Source: Cristatella mucedo
Taxonomy: Eukaryota > Bryozoa > Phylactolaemata > Cristatellidae
Direction of reading: 5' to 3'
Length of the DNA stretch: 64,000 nucleotides
Assembly: GCA_009760855.2 (NCBI GenBank)
Contig: WPIO01000002.1
Location: 8,989,501 to 9,053,500 of the forward strand
Part shown: positions 10,907 through 20,884 of the stretch, one piece after another
Layout of the letters: the number at the start of each line of letters is the position of its first letter
Numbering within the stretch: position 1 is the stretch's first letter
Made by a program: the position numbers and the translations under genes
Notes under the pieces: generated by a model
Told to the model about the DNA's origin: nothing
Databases searched by the model: none
What the model saw: the letters and a program-made list of their open reading frames with translations, nothing else

Positions 10907-11167
10907 TGTGACTTTGTTAATCCTGATTAGAACTACATAGAATATAATTCTGGATTTCTATCTTAGTGTTGTTCATTATATTTTATAGATAATGCAGATA
11001 TAGATCCTGGAGAGAAAGCTGACATTAATATCCCTAAAATAATGTTTTTACCATCAAGAGGTGATATGGAAGCAATAAGAACTTTAAAAATTAGTCTAAC
11101 AGACCAAAATGAAAATCTAGTCAGTATTATTTGTAATGCTATGGTTACCATAGAAATTTCAAAATAG
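10907..11167 (+). pseudogene. Viral structural protein (penton-like?), right part
   Basis: Continues after the hAT element. The readable part is from about 10985: DNADIDPGEKADINIPKIMF, then EAIRTLKISLTDQNENLVS, ending in VTIEISK and a TAA at about 11165-11167. The pattern '+xLxIxLxDxNxxxV...xxxxIEI' is like the last beta strands of penton/minor capsid proteins of Mavericks and related viruses. That comparison is from memory of the family and is weak. Stops lie between 10907 and 10980. It comes shortly before a coiled-coil gene and the major capsid gene. Confidence 0.4.
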
Positions 11168-11176
11168 TAAAGAGAA

Positions 11177-12293
11177 TGGGGAGTTATGCTAAAATTGGTC
11201 ATGGAAAAATTATTTAGGAGGAAAATTTGATGGATCTGGTCTTCCTGATAAAGTAATTGACGGAATCGGGAAAGTGGCTCTTTTAATCTCTGGAATCAGG
11301 CGATTGCAGCTGGTGCAAAACTCCGCAGCTAGGCTTGTCTGTCGTGAGCGTCGCAGTTGCCACATTACTACACTTCTCGCCGACCTGCACTGGCTACCAG
11401 TCAAGCAACGGATTGACTTCAAGGTTTTGTCGCTCACTTTTAGGTCCCTTCATTCTATGGCTCCAGCCTATCTGTCAGATATACTACCCCATCAGGCCAA
11501 GCATCGTACCACCAGCTTTTCGGAATCCAACAGTCTACAAATACCTCATACAAACCTTAAATCCTTTGGAGACCGTGCATTTAGTTCATATGCTCCCAAA
11601 GCCTGGAACTCCCTCCCGACCTGCGTCAGAACATCCCCTGACCTGACTACATTTAAAAGGAACCTAAAAACACACCTATTTAGGACAGCATTTAGTGGGT
11701 CCCTGTGATTCGTCCTTGATGTGCTTATGCGTGCTGACACTGTGCATGCTGCCACTAACCACATTTGCATGCTGACCCTGTGCATGTCACCCCTAACCAT
11801 ATTATTCATTTCGTTTGTTTTTCAAGCATGATTTTACTTACCATTCAATTGCATTTCTCTTTACAGCAAATGTAAAGCGCCTAGAGAGAGAGAGAGAGAG
11901 AGATTAAATTCTCTGAGGGCGCTTTATCAAGTAAATTATTATTATTATTATTATTATTGGAATGACTAACCTTGGTGTAAACGTAACTAATAAAGGAATT
12001 GAGATGCATCAAGCAAGAACACTTATTAAACTGCAAACGAGAAAAGAAAGATTAGATCAAGATTACACCCAGAAACGTAGAGAGCTAGATGATAAACTTG
12101 ATGAAGAAAACGAAAAAAGGAACTTGAATATAAACTTGAGAGACGTAGTAAAGAAGAAGATTATTACCGTAAAATTAAAGAGATGGATCTTGGAATCAAA
12201 CGAGCTATGATAGCAAAACTAGAGCCTAAGAAGAAAAGGAAATATAAATCTAAAATGGAAGATGATGAAACTGAGGATTACTCTGACACTACA
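11177..12293 (+). pseudogene. Gly-rich then coiled-coil viral protein, split by a LINE
   Basis: The left part (11177-11282) encodes a glycine-rich stretch (KFDGSGLPDKVIDGIGKVA) in two frames. LINE copy B then interrupts it. The right part opens at about 11961 (MTNLGVNVTNKGIEMHQART) and is strongly charged (RKERLDQDYTQKRRELDDKL), so probably a coiled coil. After a frameshift near 12125 it continues to LEPKKKRKYKSKMEDDETED and a TGA near 12291. PKKKRK is a classical basic nuclear-localisation motif; use for that is inference. The combination suggests a structural or DNA-associated protein encoded just before the capsid gene. No named family. Confidence 0.45.
11283..11956 (+). mobile_element. 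Family 1 LINE, 5'-truncated copy B
   Basis: A 144-residue open frame reads the same ORF2 C-terminus as copy A ([59 protein letters not shown], stop at 11706-11708). The 3' part, hairpin (aagcgcctagagagag ... gagggcgctttatc, 11876-11929, with an expanded GA run at 11882-11902) and ATT tail (11938-11957) follow. The short repeat tggaat occurs just before the insertion (about 11291) and just after the tail, and could be the target duplication. It interrupts the coiled-coil viral gene. Confidence 0.87.
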
Positions 12294-12299
12294 AGAAAA

Positions 12300-12444
12300 T
12301 GATCCAAATACAAACAAAGAAATAGAATGCCTTATTAATACAAAATATGTTTTACCTGAATGAACTAGAGCTGATGGCTTTGGCGGCTACATGAAAAAAG
12401 TGGAGCTGGGTTATATATCCAGAGTAAAAAATTCTTTTAAATAA
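12300..12444 (+). pseudogene. Short coding remnant of the viral element, unknown
   Basis: A reading frame from 12300 to a TAA at about 12444 has one TGA inside. It contains NTNKEIECLINTKYVLPE and, after the TGA, TRADGFGGYMKKVELGYIS. It is unrecognised and lies between the coiled-coil gene and the capsid gene, so it may be the end of the former or a small separate protein. Confidence 0.3.
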
Positions 12445-12534
12445 ATATAGAGAAAAAATTACTAGTGCTCCGTCCGATTTAGACTATCCTTGAATTGAGT
12501 ATTTCAAGTTTACCCAGATATCTTATTAAAACTT

Positions 12535-14130
12535 ATTAGTGTCGTGAATTTTACCAAACAAACGGAAACGAGCTTGATACTCTTTCAAGGAAACTTGTAA
12601 TCTTTACTGTGCCTGGTGAACAAGTTTTGATTTTTCGTTCTGTCAGATGCTAAGTCACTACTAGAAGGTCAGATCCAAGTTCAGGCTACTGACACAAGAG
12701 CTTATGCTACACCTAATAGAAAACTAGCAGCAAGTCTTGCTAACAATACAGGTGCTTGGACGCATGGTTCAATAAAAGTTAGACTTGAGGCAGAAGAAAT
12801 CGAAATTATTTCAGTACCATAAGGGCCAGGAACAGTTTAAACTCTTATGGGTCTTCTTGCTCATCCAAACAATTGCAATAGAACTGGAGGTCCTGCTGCT
12901 GGGTGGAAGAAAGAGGACGCAAATTCATTAGATGATATGAACACTGGTATTACAAATTTCGTTAGCCCTGCTGCACCTGGAGCAACTGCTTCTAAAAACG
13001 GCTTATCTATCGCAAGGGGGATTACCAATACTTTAACGGATACCGTTAGAACATTTAGTATATCACTTTTACTTTCAAAATTATCTCGGTGCTGTGCAGA
13101 TATGAATAAAATTCTGTATAGCATTCCATTTACGCTTGAACTTACTTGGGTTGGTGGATCGGATTTCGATGCTATAATGACAGAAGTCACCGGAGCTGCT
13201 GCTAATACATCGGACGCATTACCAACTACGGGTACAGTACTAGCTCAACCACAAGGTGGAAACTTTACTGATTTAGAAAATGGTGACGGTGTTTATAAAG
13301 CATTTTGAATTAATTAGAATTAGAATTAATATGCCAAAAAATGAGACTAATAGATCCACGAATTACTCCTGCTCTGAGTATTGAAAGAAGCCTAGAAGAG
13401 ATCTCCAGTGAACGTGAAAAGAAACTAAAACTGAACTACAGAGTTAGACGATATGAGAATTTGACCCTTAATAGTTTTAACCAAGAATTAAATTACAATA
13501 GAACATTACAGCAAATGTGAAGCGCCTAGAGAGAGATTGAGTTCTCTGAGGGCGCTTTATCAGGTGAATTATTATTATAATCATTATTATTAACATAATC
13601 TGTTCATAATACTATTGAAAAAGTTATAATAAATAAGACATGTTATAGGTTATAAGACAAAGTTTATTGCAGCGGCGCAAAATTTTGATGATAAATATGG
13701 TAAATACACAGGCAATCCCTGTAAGTATAGCCACTGCAATATTTAGAATGTAGATGTATTTGCAAATAGTTCTACTCAGTTCCCAAGTAGTGCTAGAACT
13801 AGTTATCCTAAGGATAAAAAATGCTCAACTGAATATCTAGACTTTGCTCAATTTGGAAAACCTTGGCCTTGGCCTTAATAAAATCACAGAACCTGTAGAA
13901 GTTACTTATCAAGTATGGTTAAGTACATATCCAATTCATGTAATTGACTTACTAGCCAATAATCAGCTTAAATGACTACTACAAGACTTGATTTAGCAAT
14001 TGAGGTCTTTAAGACGATTCCTGCTCCTGCTGCTAGTGCTCAACAGACATGGATTATTGTGCATTACTTAACGATCTGTGACAATACTGCCGAACTAAAA
14101 ATCAAACGGTAACGGATCGCAGTTTACATG
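12535..14130 (+). pseudogene. Major capsid protein, double jelly-roll (Maverick/adintovirus hexon-like)
   Basis: The order of segments follows the family from end to end: VPGEQVLIF and SLLEGQIQVQATDT (first strands, 12600-12690), LANNTGAWTHGSIKVRLEAE with EIEIIS (12735-12820), GLLAHP (12850) followed by a Gly/Pro-rich loop. Then come SKLSRCCADMNKILYSIPF and TLELTW with DAIM (13075-13180), the family's 'fgfcedydkvlyGip' and 'dDAIfr' blocks. In the second jelly roll are CKYSHCNI, SSTQFPSSARTSYP and YLDFAQF (13710-13860), YPIHVIDL (13930) and TRLDLAIEVF (13985). The family is 450-600 residues and this span fits. The longest intact piece is 12847-13308; elsewhere there are several frameshifts, stops and a short LINE insertion (copy C). 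It would form the virion shell. Confidence 0.8.
13512..13598 (+). mobile_element. Family 1 LINE, minimal 3' end (copy C)
   Basis: Only the last 85 or so bases of the LINE are present: gcaaatgtgaagcgcctaga, the terminal hairpin to gagggcgctttatcagg, and an imperfect ATT tail. It is inserted in the capsid pseudogene, whose sequence continues after it. Confidence 0.8.
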
Positions 14131-14239
14131 CATGAAAGGATCGTGGGTACATGATCATTTTGATACTGAAGGCAATTTTAACCAGAATATAAATTGAAAA
14201 TTTGATTTTATGCAAGGTCTAGAATAATAAAGAAAATCT

Positions 14240-14935
14240 ATGACCTTGAAAATAGGCGGATCAGATGCTCATTCAGTGCTTAGTCATGATACGGTATTTG
14301 GAGATCAGAGTGAAATGGATATAAAGAAAATGGCAAGCAACACGGAAACTAAACCAATATAGAGCTAATAACGATGAACTGAAGTTTCTTCTAATGCTAT
14401 TTGGCAAAGTCTTTGAACCTATTATTGCTAAGTTTTTAGAAATGAAACTTGGTATACAACTTGAAAGCGCTAATGATTGCTTTACTAGAGATGACGTTTA
14501 TAGGTATTCTCTTGATGGTATAACTGATGGCAATACTTTACTTGAGATAAAATGCCTGTGGTGTTGGAATATTATTAAAGACTTTATACCTAAGCAATAT
14601 CACCCACAATGTTTAATAGGTTTACATGTTGTAAGATCAAGTGAATGTTATTATTCTGAATATGAAAATTTTGTCCCAGGATTAAACTGACGGAGTTCCG
14701 CTTGATTTTATAGCTGATGGATATTGCAGGATTCCGACTCTTCATGAACTTAGTATGCCAAATGCCAATCCGTAGTCCACTTTTTAGGCTCTCACTCGAA
14801 GATGAGAATTGCTTTGATTTCGAGTTTGACATAATAAGCAAATATGGTAGATTTAATAACAAATTAAGAAAACATTATGATATAATGTATTACATTAAAA
14901 AGATCTTTAATCCAAGTTATAAATGAAGAAGATCT
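14240..14935 (+). pseudogene. YqaJ/lambda-type exonuclease (PD-(D/E)XK nuclease) of the viral element
   Basis: The core is an open stretch at 14394-14690: FGKVFEPIIAKFLEMKLGI matches the 'GxxxEP' helix of YqaJ-type recombinase nucleases, YRYSLDGITDG matches 'LGASPDGi' with the catalytic Asp, and LLEIKC gives the catalytic Glu-x-Lys. IPKQYHPQCLIGLHV and CYYSEY follow as in the family ('ip..YyaQvQ...', 'c.y..'). The N-terminal part, from the ATG at 14240, is in another frame. The C-terminal part (FIADGYCRIPTLHEL, then an open stretch to 14924) is again shifted. Such 5'-3' exonucleases act with annealing proteins in viral recombination. Catalytic residues are all present, yet at least two frameshifts make the gene dead. 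It follows the capsid gene on the same strand. Confidence 0.65.
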
Positions 14936-15009
14936 TAATAGATTTGCAAGAATATTTCCGAATGGGAAAGAAGTGTTAAGCAGATCTAAAGTTTAATCAG
15001 AATATATAG

Positions 15010-15896
15010 ATGGATCGCAAAGTAGGTCTTAGTGTTTGCGTAACAAAAATTGATGTTTATCTATTATCTGACCTTGACGAAAATGGAAATGGGGTTATTA
15101 ATTTAAGTGATCCTGTGAACTCAACTGATGCTGTTACAAAGAGTTAAGCTGATTCTAATTTCATGGTAACTAGAAATGGTGCTGTTGATTTCAAAGGACT
15201 TCCAGCTGTTAATCTTATACATTAAGTTAATCCTGGTGAGGCTGTTAATGTTGGTTTGTTAGGCAATCATGTTAATAAATGTGGCGATACAATGACTGGA
15301 GACCTAAACATGAATGGATTTGCTATTAATTCAAGTTACTGGAACTCAAGCAAGACTACTCGAACTATTATTCCTGATGACTTTTGTGTTACGTATGATG
15401 GACTAAAACGAAATGTAATGCTAAATGGAAGTCCTGCTTGTAGTTCTTTGAATATGAATGGGAATTCTATTAATAATGTTGTCGATCCTTTTAATCAGAG
15501 TGATGCAGCAACTAAAGGATATGTTGACGATACGATAAAAAAGCAACAGAAGTAATTCCATTATCAGTTAACGACAAATACATGAATTACATCATACAAA
15601 CTTTAATTAATTATTCATGGACTAACAAGTATGCTCCACCGTTAACAATTTTACGCGTAATGGTTGTTGGTTTATTTAATGATGTGTTCCTAAGACCGAA
15701 TACTGATACTTCTGCTGTGTCTTGTGAAAAGCGTGCTATAAATACTGTTTCTAACGGAACCGATTTCCATTACTATACTTTCTTCAATAGATTGACTACT
15801 GACTATTATTTCATTGATAATCTAGAAAATCTCAGTAAATATATTGGTCAGCTATATACTTATGTGAAAAATATAAATGAAACAATAATACGATAA
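15010..15896 (+). pseudogene. Viral tail-fibre-like repeat protein, third block
   Basis: Opens near the ATG at 15010. At least three repeats are seen: VINLSDPVNSTDAVTKS (15090), HVNKCGDTMTGDLNMNG (15270-15315) and SLNMNGNSINNVVDPFNQSD with AATKGYVDD (15455-15530). 'DTMTGDLxMNG' and 'DAATKxYVD' are signatures of phage tail fibres and of fibre proteins in some large DNA viruses, where they form trimeric stalks for host attachment. A frameshift at 15535-15555 leads into a second open stretch (15582-15896, MNYIIQTLINYSWTNKYAPP) that is likely the C-terminal head. Two TAA stops interrupt the first part (near 15147 and 15225). This is the best preserved of the three fibre blocks and lies on the capsid strand, opposite the other two. 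Confidence 0.68.
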
Positions 15897-16050
15897 ATTC
15901 TTTTAATTTGTATCCTTACGTTATCCCTTTACGAATGGTAAAATTTTTGAAATAACACAAATAGCTTCATGCTCACAATAAACATGCAGACAGCATACTT
16001 CTGAACACCTTTTTAAAGTTTTTTCTTGCAAGACGATATAGCTTACTAGG

Positions 16051-16300
16051 CTACTCTTTAGAATAATTATTGCTAGCATAATGACAATCAGAGCATATTA
16101 TTATTTTGTTTTTACGTAGGATTCCAAAACCAAATTCTGTTTCATTACTATCCAGATCATAGAGGACACATCGGATTTCATATTTTAACTTTGGTCTTCG
16201 AACAATTTGTTTTACAAGCATGGTGACCGGACTCGAGATATTCAAGTTCTGTTACAGTTTTAGAAAAAGTCTTAGAACAAATTTTACAAGTTACTTCCAT
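16051..16300 (-). pseudogene. Small putative zinc-binding viral protein
   Basis: The minus strand opens with ATG at 16300: MEVTCKICSKTFSK, then ESGHHACKTNC, a CxxC ... HxxxC spacing that suggests a zinc finger. After a -1 frame change near 16190 the frame continues to a second CxxC-like pair (IIICSDCHYAS) and a TAG at 16051. Total about 83 codons. It starts only 9 bases from the start of the plus-strand integrase, so the two genes are divergent. No named family; zinc binding is inferred from cysteine spacing. Confidence 0.45.
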
Positions 16301-16309
16301 TTCTATAGA

Positions 16310-17190
16310 ATGTCAATTTTAACTCTAAAAGAGATAAAAAAAGAAGGAAACTTTGATCCGGATTCAGATATAAGCCAATTATTCAAACCAAGGCCAAAGG
16401 AAATTCTCATGGGGTTCATTGAAACAGTAGTACCTATTGAAAGTCATCATGCAGTTATACTGTGAATGCCAACTGATTCTGGATATAAATACGCACTAAG
16501 TGTGATTGATGTCGTAGCAGATATAAAGACTCAAGACCACTTAAACCCAATTCATTGAAAGAAGTTGCACAAGCTTTAATTGACATTTACTCAAAAGGTT
16601 CTTTAGAATGGCCAACGAAGATAACGGTAAATCCTGCACCAGAGTTAAAATTACAGTTCAAGAAAGAAATGAATAGACATAAAATACGTTTAATAGGAGC
16701 TACTAGCAAGAAGAGTGTGGCACTAGTTGAAAGAATGAATCCAAAATAGGCAGAAAGAGCTTTTATTGCACAGTATGAAAAACAATTAGAAAATCTTAAT
16801 AAAGAAGATTGTGTTAGGAACAAAAATGGATTTTTAATTTACCTAGGATTCTAGATAATTTTAATAGTAACATTACAAGCTCAAAAGGAGAAGAATAAGC
16901 TAAAGCTATAAAAAAGAAAGAGCTAAACGAAAGAAACCAGAGTACCATAGAGAATGGGGGGAGCATGAAGAGCTATTAGAACTTGGAACAACAGTTAGAT
17001 ATTTACAAGAACCAGGCGAAGGTGAAGGGTGAAAAAAAGAAGAGCTATAGATCCGATATGGAGTTTAACTAAGCATATTATTGTTAGAATAATGGTAATG
17101 AAAGACCAAACTCTACGTTTTTGGGTCAGTGGTGTTAAAAGAAGTTTTGTTAGAGAAGAGCTACAAGTAGTTAAAGAAGAGTGGTTAATT
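16310..17190 (+). pseudogene. Retroviral-type integrase (rve family) of Maverick/Polinton kind, inactivated
   Basis: The gene starts MSILTLKEIKKEGNFDPDSD (ATG 16310). A TGA precedes MPTDSGYKYALSVIDV (16467-16515), the first catalytic block. After a frameshift near 16530 come LKEVAQALIDIYSKG and ITVNPAPELKLQF, where the family has 'VDxGxEF', so the second catalytic Asp reads Asn. VALVERMNPK keeps the catalytic Glu. The chromodomain-like end (LELGTTVRYLQEPGEGEG, then VKRSFVREELQVV at 17130-17170) is typical of Polinton integrases. Interruptions: TGA near 16464, a frameshift, TAG after NPK at 16748, frame changes to 16990, and TGA near 17029. It would insert viral DNA into the host genome. In Polintons the integrase lies near one terminus, which agrees with the right edge of the element here. 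Confidence 0.8.
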
Positions 17191-17502
17191 TGGAACCACT
17201 TCTATTTCATGGGAGTCTTTCATAATATCTTCAAATTTATCTCTAGTTAGTATTTCACCTGACAAAGCACCATTTATCTTTGAAATAAACTTTGCATTTA
17301 CTTCTAGAGTTGATCTTTTGCGTTTATCGATTTCAGCGAGAACTCCATCAGATGCTACTATCGTTGCAGATACTACTGAAAAAATTGGAACTACATGAGA
17401 TAGATTAGGAACGGAAAGAATATATGAGTTGGTAATTGTTACTCCTAAAGCTTTTACTATGTTTGAAAATTTCAGAGCATCATTGTTAGATTTTCTAGAC
17501 AT
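17185..17502 (-). CDS. Uncharacterised protein at the right end of the viral element
   Basis: A 105-residue open frame starts MSRKSNNDALKFSNIVKALG and has a hydrophobic middle (VVPIFSVVSATIVASDGVL) that could be one membrane segment, then a basic stretch and an acidic end. It is convergent with the integrase and overlaps its last codons. Unlike its neighbours it has no stop within this length. It is not recognised; it could be a small membrane or structural protein or a chance frame. Confidence 0.35.
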   Translation of the reverse strand: MSRKSNNDALKFSNIVKALGVTITNSYILSVPNLSHVVPIFSVVSATIVASDGVLAEIDKRKRSTLEVNAKFISKINGALSGEILTRDKFEDIMKDSHEIEVVPN

Positions 17503-17754
17503 GATCTTACTTTAGTATTGTCTTATACAACTTCTTCATATCTTTAATTTGCATATTTTTTTCTTAGATCTGACATTTCTAAATAAATTAAAAAAAAATA
17601 TTTTATAAGTAATAGAGTAAAAAATAAACCAGAATTTCTCTTGAACTAGACTGGTTTTTTTTAACGTATTGCAGTTTTGAAAGTTATGGAGACGCGATAT
17701 GGAACGCGAGTGAGCACGAGTTAACCGGCTAGTGCCCTTGGCTACATAAAATTC
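17503..17754. other. AT-rich right boundary of the viral element
   Basis: No gene. The AT-rich composition of the viral element ends around 17,660. No clear terminal inverted repeat can be matched by eye to the left edge of the window, which lies inside the element or its decayed margin. Confidence 0.3.
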
Positions 17755-18310
17755 AAAACTATACTACTTTAGAAGCATGCGAACTAAAGGCGCGGTATCC
17801 AAAGAACTTGAGGTTTGTACGAGCTAGATGTAAACAGATAGACTCCGAAAAGCAGCTGGTACGATACCTAGCCTAGTGGGGCAGTAGATCTTATAGGTAA
17901 GCTGGAGCCATAGTATGAAGAGACCTAAATGTGAGTGACAAAACCTTGAAGTCGATGCGTCGCTTGAATGGGAGCCAGTGCAGGTTGGCGAGAAGTGGTG
18001 TGATTGGGAAACTGCGACGCTTACGACAGACGAGCCTAGCTGCAGATCTTTGCTCCAGCTGTAAGTGCCTCATTGCACAGGGTGGAAGACCAGCAAGCAG
18101 TGACTTACAGAAGTCGAGACGGGATGTCACAGATGCAAGGACGAATTTAGATTTGGTATCCCTGTCTAGACATGCCCGAATTTTAGCAATGTTATATGGC
18201 TGAAAGTAGGCAGACTTGGCTGTTGGCTTATGTGATCTTTGTTTCTGGCAGCAAGAGGGTGAGCCTGCAATCCCAGAAACTGTGGAGGTTTGCGAAGTGT
18301 TAAGGGTTTC
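17755..18310 (-). mobile_element. Family 1 LINE copy D with chimeric 5' segment
   Basis: The minus strand gives a 166-residue open stretch with the LINE ORF2 C-terminus ([39 protein letters not shown]). The 3' end is cut at about 17,755 with no hairpin or tail. At its 5' side (18,215-18,310) it carries a segment (VSGIAGSPSCCQKQRSHKP) not seen in most copies but shared with copy R at 59.36 kb. Confidence 0.75.
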
Positions 18311-20790
18311 TCGTAGCACGACTATAGAGTCGTAGATCATGCACGAATACGAGTAAGTTCGCTGATGGTAGCCGAGCATAATAGCAACCAATATTTATAC
18401 TGATCAAGGCAAAGAGTCCACGTCTTTAACTCAGAACAGTTTATTGTGTAGCCACAGAGGGTCGCATTTCAACAAAGCTAGTCAGCCGTACCGTACAGCT
18501 CCGTCGCTTGAAGCTCAAAGTATGAACTTATCATCACTTGACGTGGACTTTTCGTAATAACTAAACCATAGATTACGGCATATCCTATTCCTAATCATTT
18601 GCGTCTGGAACTAACAATAACTATAAAAACTGCCATAGCCTAACTTTTTTGGAACGACGAGCATGTTTTAATAGTGCCGCGTGCTGCATTCAGGACGCGT
18701 ACTCATTACCGTTTGGTGTGTTACGGACGCTTCAACTGAATCGTTTTCGCAAGCGTTATGCCGCTCCCTGAACTAACTGGGTTCAGGCTGAGTTGGGTTT
18801 AGACTGAACTGGGTTTACATGAGATTAGTCAGACCAACATCGATGGCCTCCACTGTCCAACAAATCTGTTGAAAATGTTCACGCTTATAGCTGGCAGCCA
18901 CAGATTCGGCAAGGCAAGGCTCGTTTAGCCCGGTAACTAAAACATAAATGACCTTATGAAGCAGTCCTCTTTATAGAGTGCGGAGGCTTAATATTAGCGA
19001 GCAAAACAGTCGCCCGAATTTGAAAAGTAGCAGCTCCAAACGGCCTCCCATGATTTAACTTAGGGCTTCAACTGCCCTCACAAACCTCTAACCCGATTAG
19101 ATTATCTGAGATACGAATGCGAATACCGAATTCGCTTGCAAGTCAAGCTAGAAAACTTAGGCCTCGTTCAGAGAATTTACTTGGTTGAATAGAAATATTT
19201 TTTTATTGACATATACCTGCCCTATCTCTGCTGTTAGCATGGCCGTGCTGTGTAAGCAGAGGTTTTAATCATTTATGCTGCTACTGTCAGTGGCAGCAAA
19301 GTGTACTGATTGTCAGTATTATCAGTATTATATATAAATATCAGTATATTATTACTGTCTTTGGTGTCACTGATAAACCTGCTCAGTGCGAGCCCTTGGG
19401 CTTTTTTTTAGATAAAGGCATCTACTGTACTGCTTGTGAGTGTGTCACTTCCTTTCTAACTACTTTGAGCTGCTACTTACATTACACTCACTTCCTTAAA
19501 TGCTCTTTTGACTCAGTTGTACACCTAAATTTATCTTTTCTGAGTGAGATGAAGTCAGTTGGCTAAAAAAAAACGTGCACACCGAAAGCCGCCTACGCTG
19601 TAAGTGCGTTATGAAAAACTCGCTTGAGCAACTAATGTATTACCTTTTACGCCTTACCTTGGCTTTAAGCAGTGTTTACATGGCCTGTTTTCTTTTGGTT
19701 TTCCATTGATTTTCCGTCATTCATGACTCACACCGGTTCACTCCAAGTGGAAGGTCGGTTTTCTGACGGAACACCGATACTCGATGGTTTAGTTGGACTG
19801 CCTGGGAAAGATGGGAGGAAGCCTAGACCAGACGATCAATCAGACGTGCCTTTAATAGCGGGCCCCTTCTTGGAATTGAAAAATTGCAGAAGACACGAGG
19901 ACAGCATTGATTGAGGCTTTTTTATATGACATAATTAGTGGAGAACAACGGAATTATTAAGTTAAGTAGAGGATGATATGAGATTTTCCTCCAAGGCTGA
20001 GCCGGAACAGTGAGTACCGGCAGCTGCCTGTGTTCAAAACTTTGCGGAGAATGAAATCGAGGCTAAACTACTTGCACTGGCACAAACGAACTATTTTCAC
20101 TGGCCCGACTTGATAAATGTGCCTTTCAGAATAAATGCGCTATGTTAGGCAGTGCGTAAATAAACGAAATCCCTTTGTCTATTATTGGCTGCTTTTATTG
20201 AGCTATCGCAACATGGCAATGTCCTTGCCTTGTAGCTGGCTGTGGAGAGTCCATTCTGCAGCGTTCCTAAGTATGCCGTCAGAATCAAATTTCAAATGAG
20301 AGATCAATAATCGTATGCGATGTTCAGCGTAACTGTTGCTACACATAGATACATGTCCCAGTGGCTATACTCTGAGCAGACGACATTTTAGTGACAACTT
20401 CGACAAATGGCCTATGAGGCCGATCTTGGTATGCGCATCCAAAGAGACCATTGCTTATTGTTCATTTTCTCACGAATGCTTTAGCACTGCAAAGGCTGAT
20501 CCATACTTAAGATTTCCGTCAGCAGCCGCTGACAAACAGCATTCAACTGTTAAGGTTAAAAACTTCTTGCTAATATTGGTCATGACAGGATCTAATTACA
20601 TCAGTAAGAACTTGGAGTCAGAGGACACTCTAGTTTGCGTTCGCTCCAGCATGCCTAAGGCTATGGTGCACAGTGGCTTTACGAGAGGATATTCTGCTAC
20701 AGTCTATTGCAAACAGAGCCGGAGCAATACTAAGATCGCCCAAACGCTTGGAGTGAGGAAAGTTCTTCGTAAGTATTTTGAAGGGCTTTT
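18311..20790. other. Intergenic, no recognised gene
   Basis: About 2.5 kb without recognisable coding sequence. There are open frames up to 156 codons (20,336-20,806, starting MLHIDTCPSGYTLSRRHFSD; and 19,672-19,914) with no recognised motif. A short segment near 18,420-18,470 resembles the 3' part of family 2 LINEs. A TATATAAATATCAG stretch lies near 19,330. Confidence 0.4.
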
Positions 20791-20794
20791 CATG

Positions 20795-20870
20795 CAGCAT
20801 GTGTAAAGAGCCTAGAAATAGATTCAGTTCTCCGAGGGTGCTATGCAAATGTATTATTCTTATTATGTAT
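20795..20870 (+). mobile_element. Family 1 LINE, 3' end only
   Basis: Terminal hairpin (gtgtaaagagcctagaaata ... gagggtgctatgcaaatg) and a degenerate TTATT tail at 20,850-20,866. It is followed almost at once by the start of another LINE copy. Confidence 0.65.
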
Positions 20871-20884
20871 ATTTGTACCTGTAC

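Noticed and set aside
3670-17200. In-frame TGA at likely Trp sites in the viral block, suggesting an alternative code (TGA = Trp).
   Set aside because: TAA and TAG stops and frameshifts also interrupt the same genes, and several TGA sites fit loss of Arg (CGA) or Trp codons by C-to-T or G-to-A decay. A pseudogene explains all of it.
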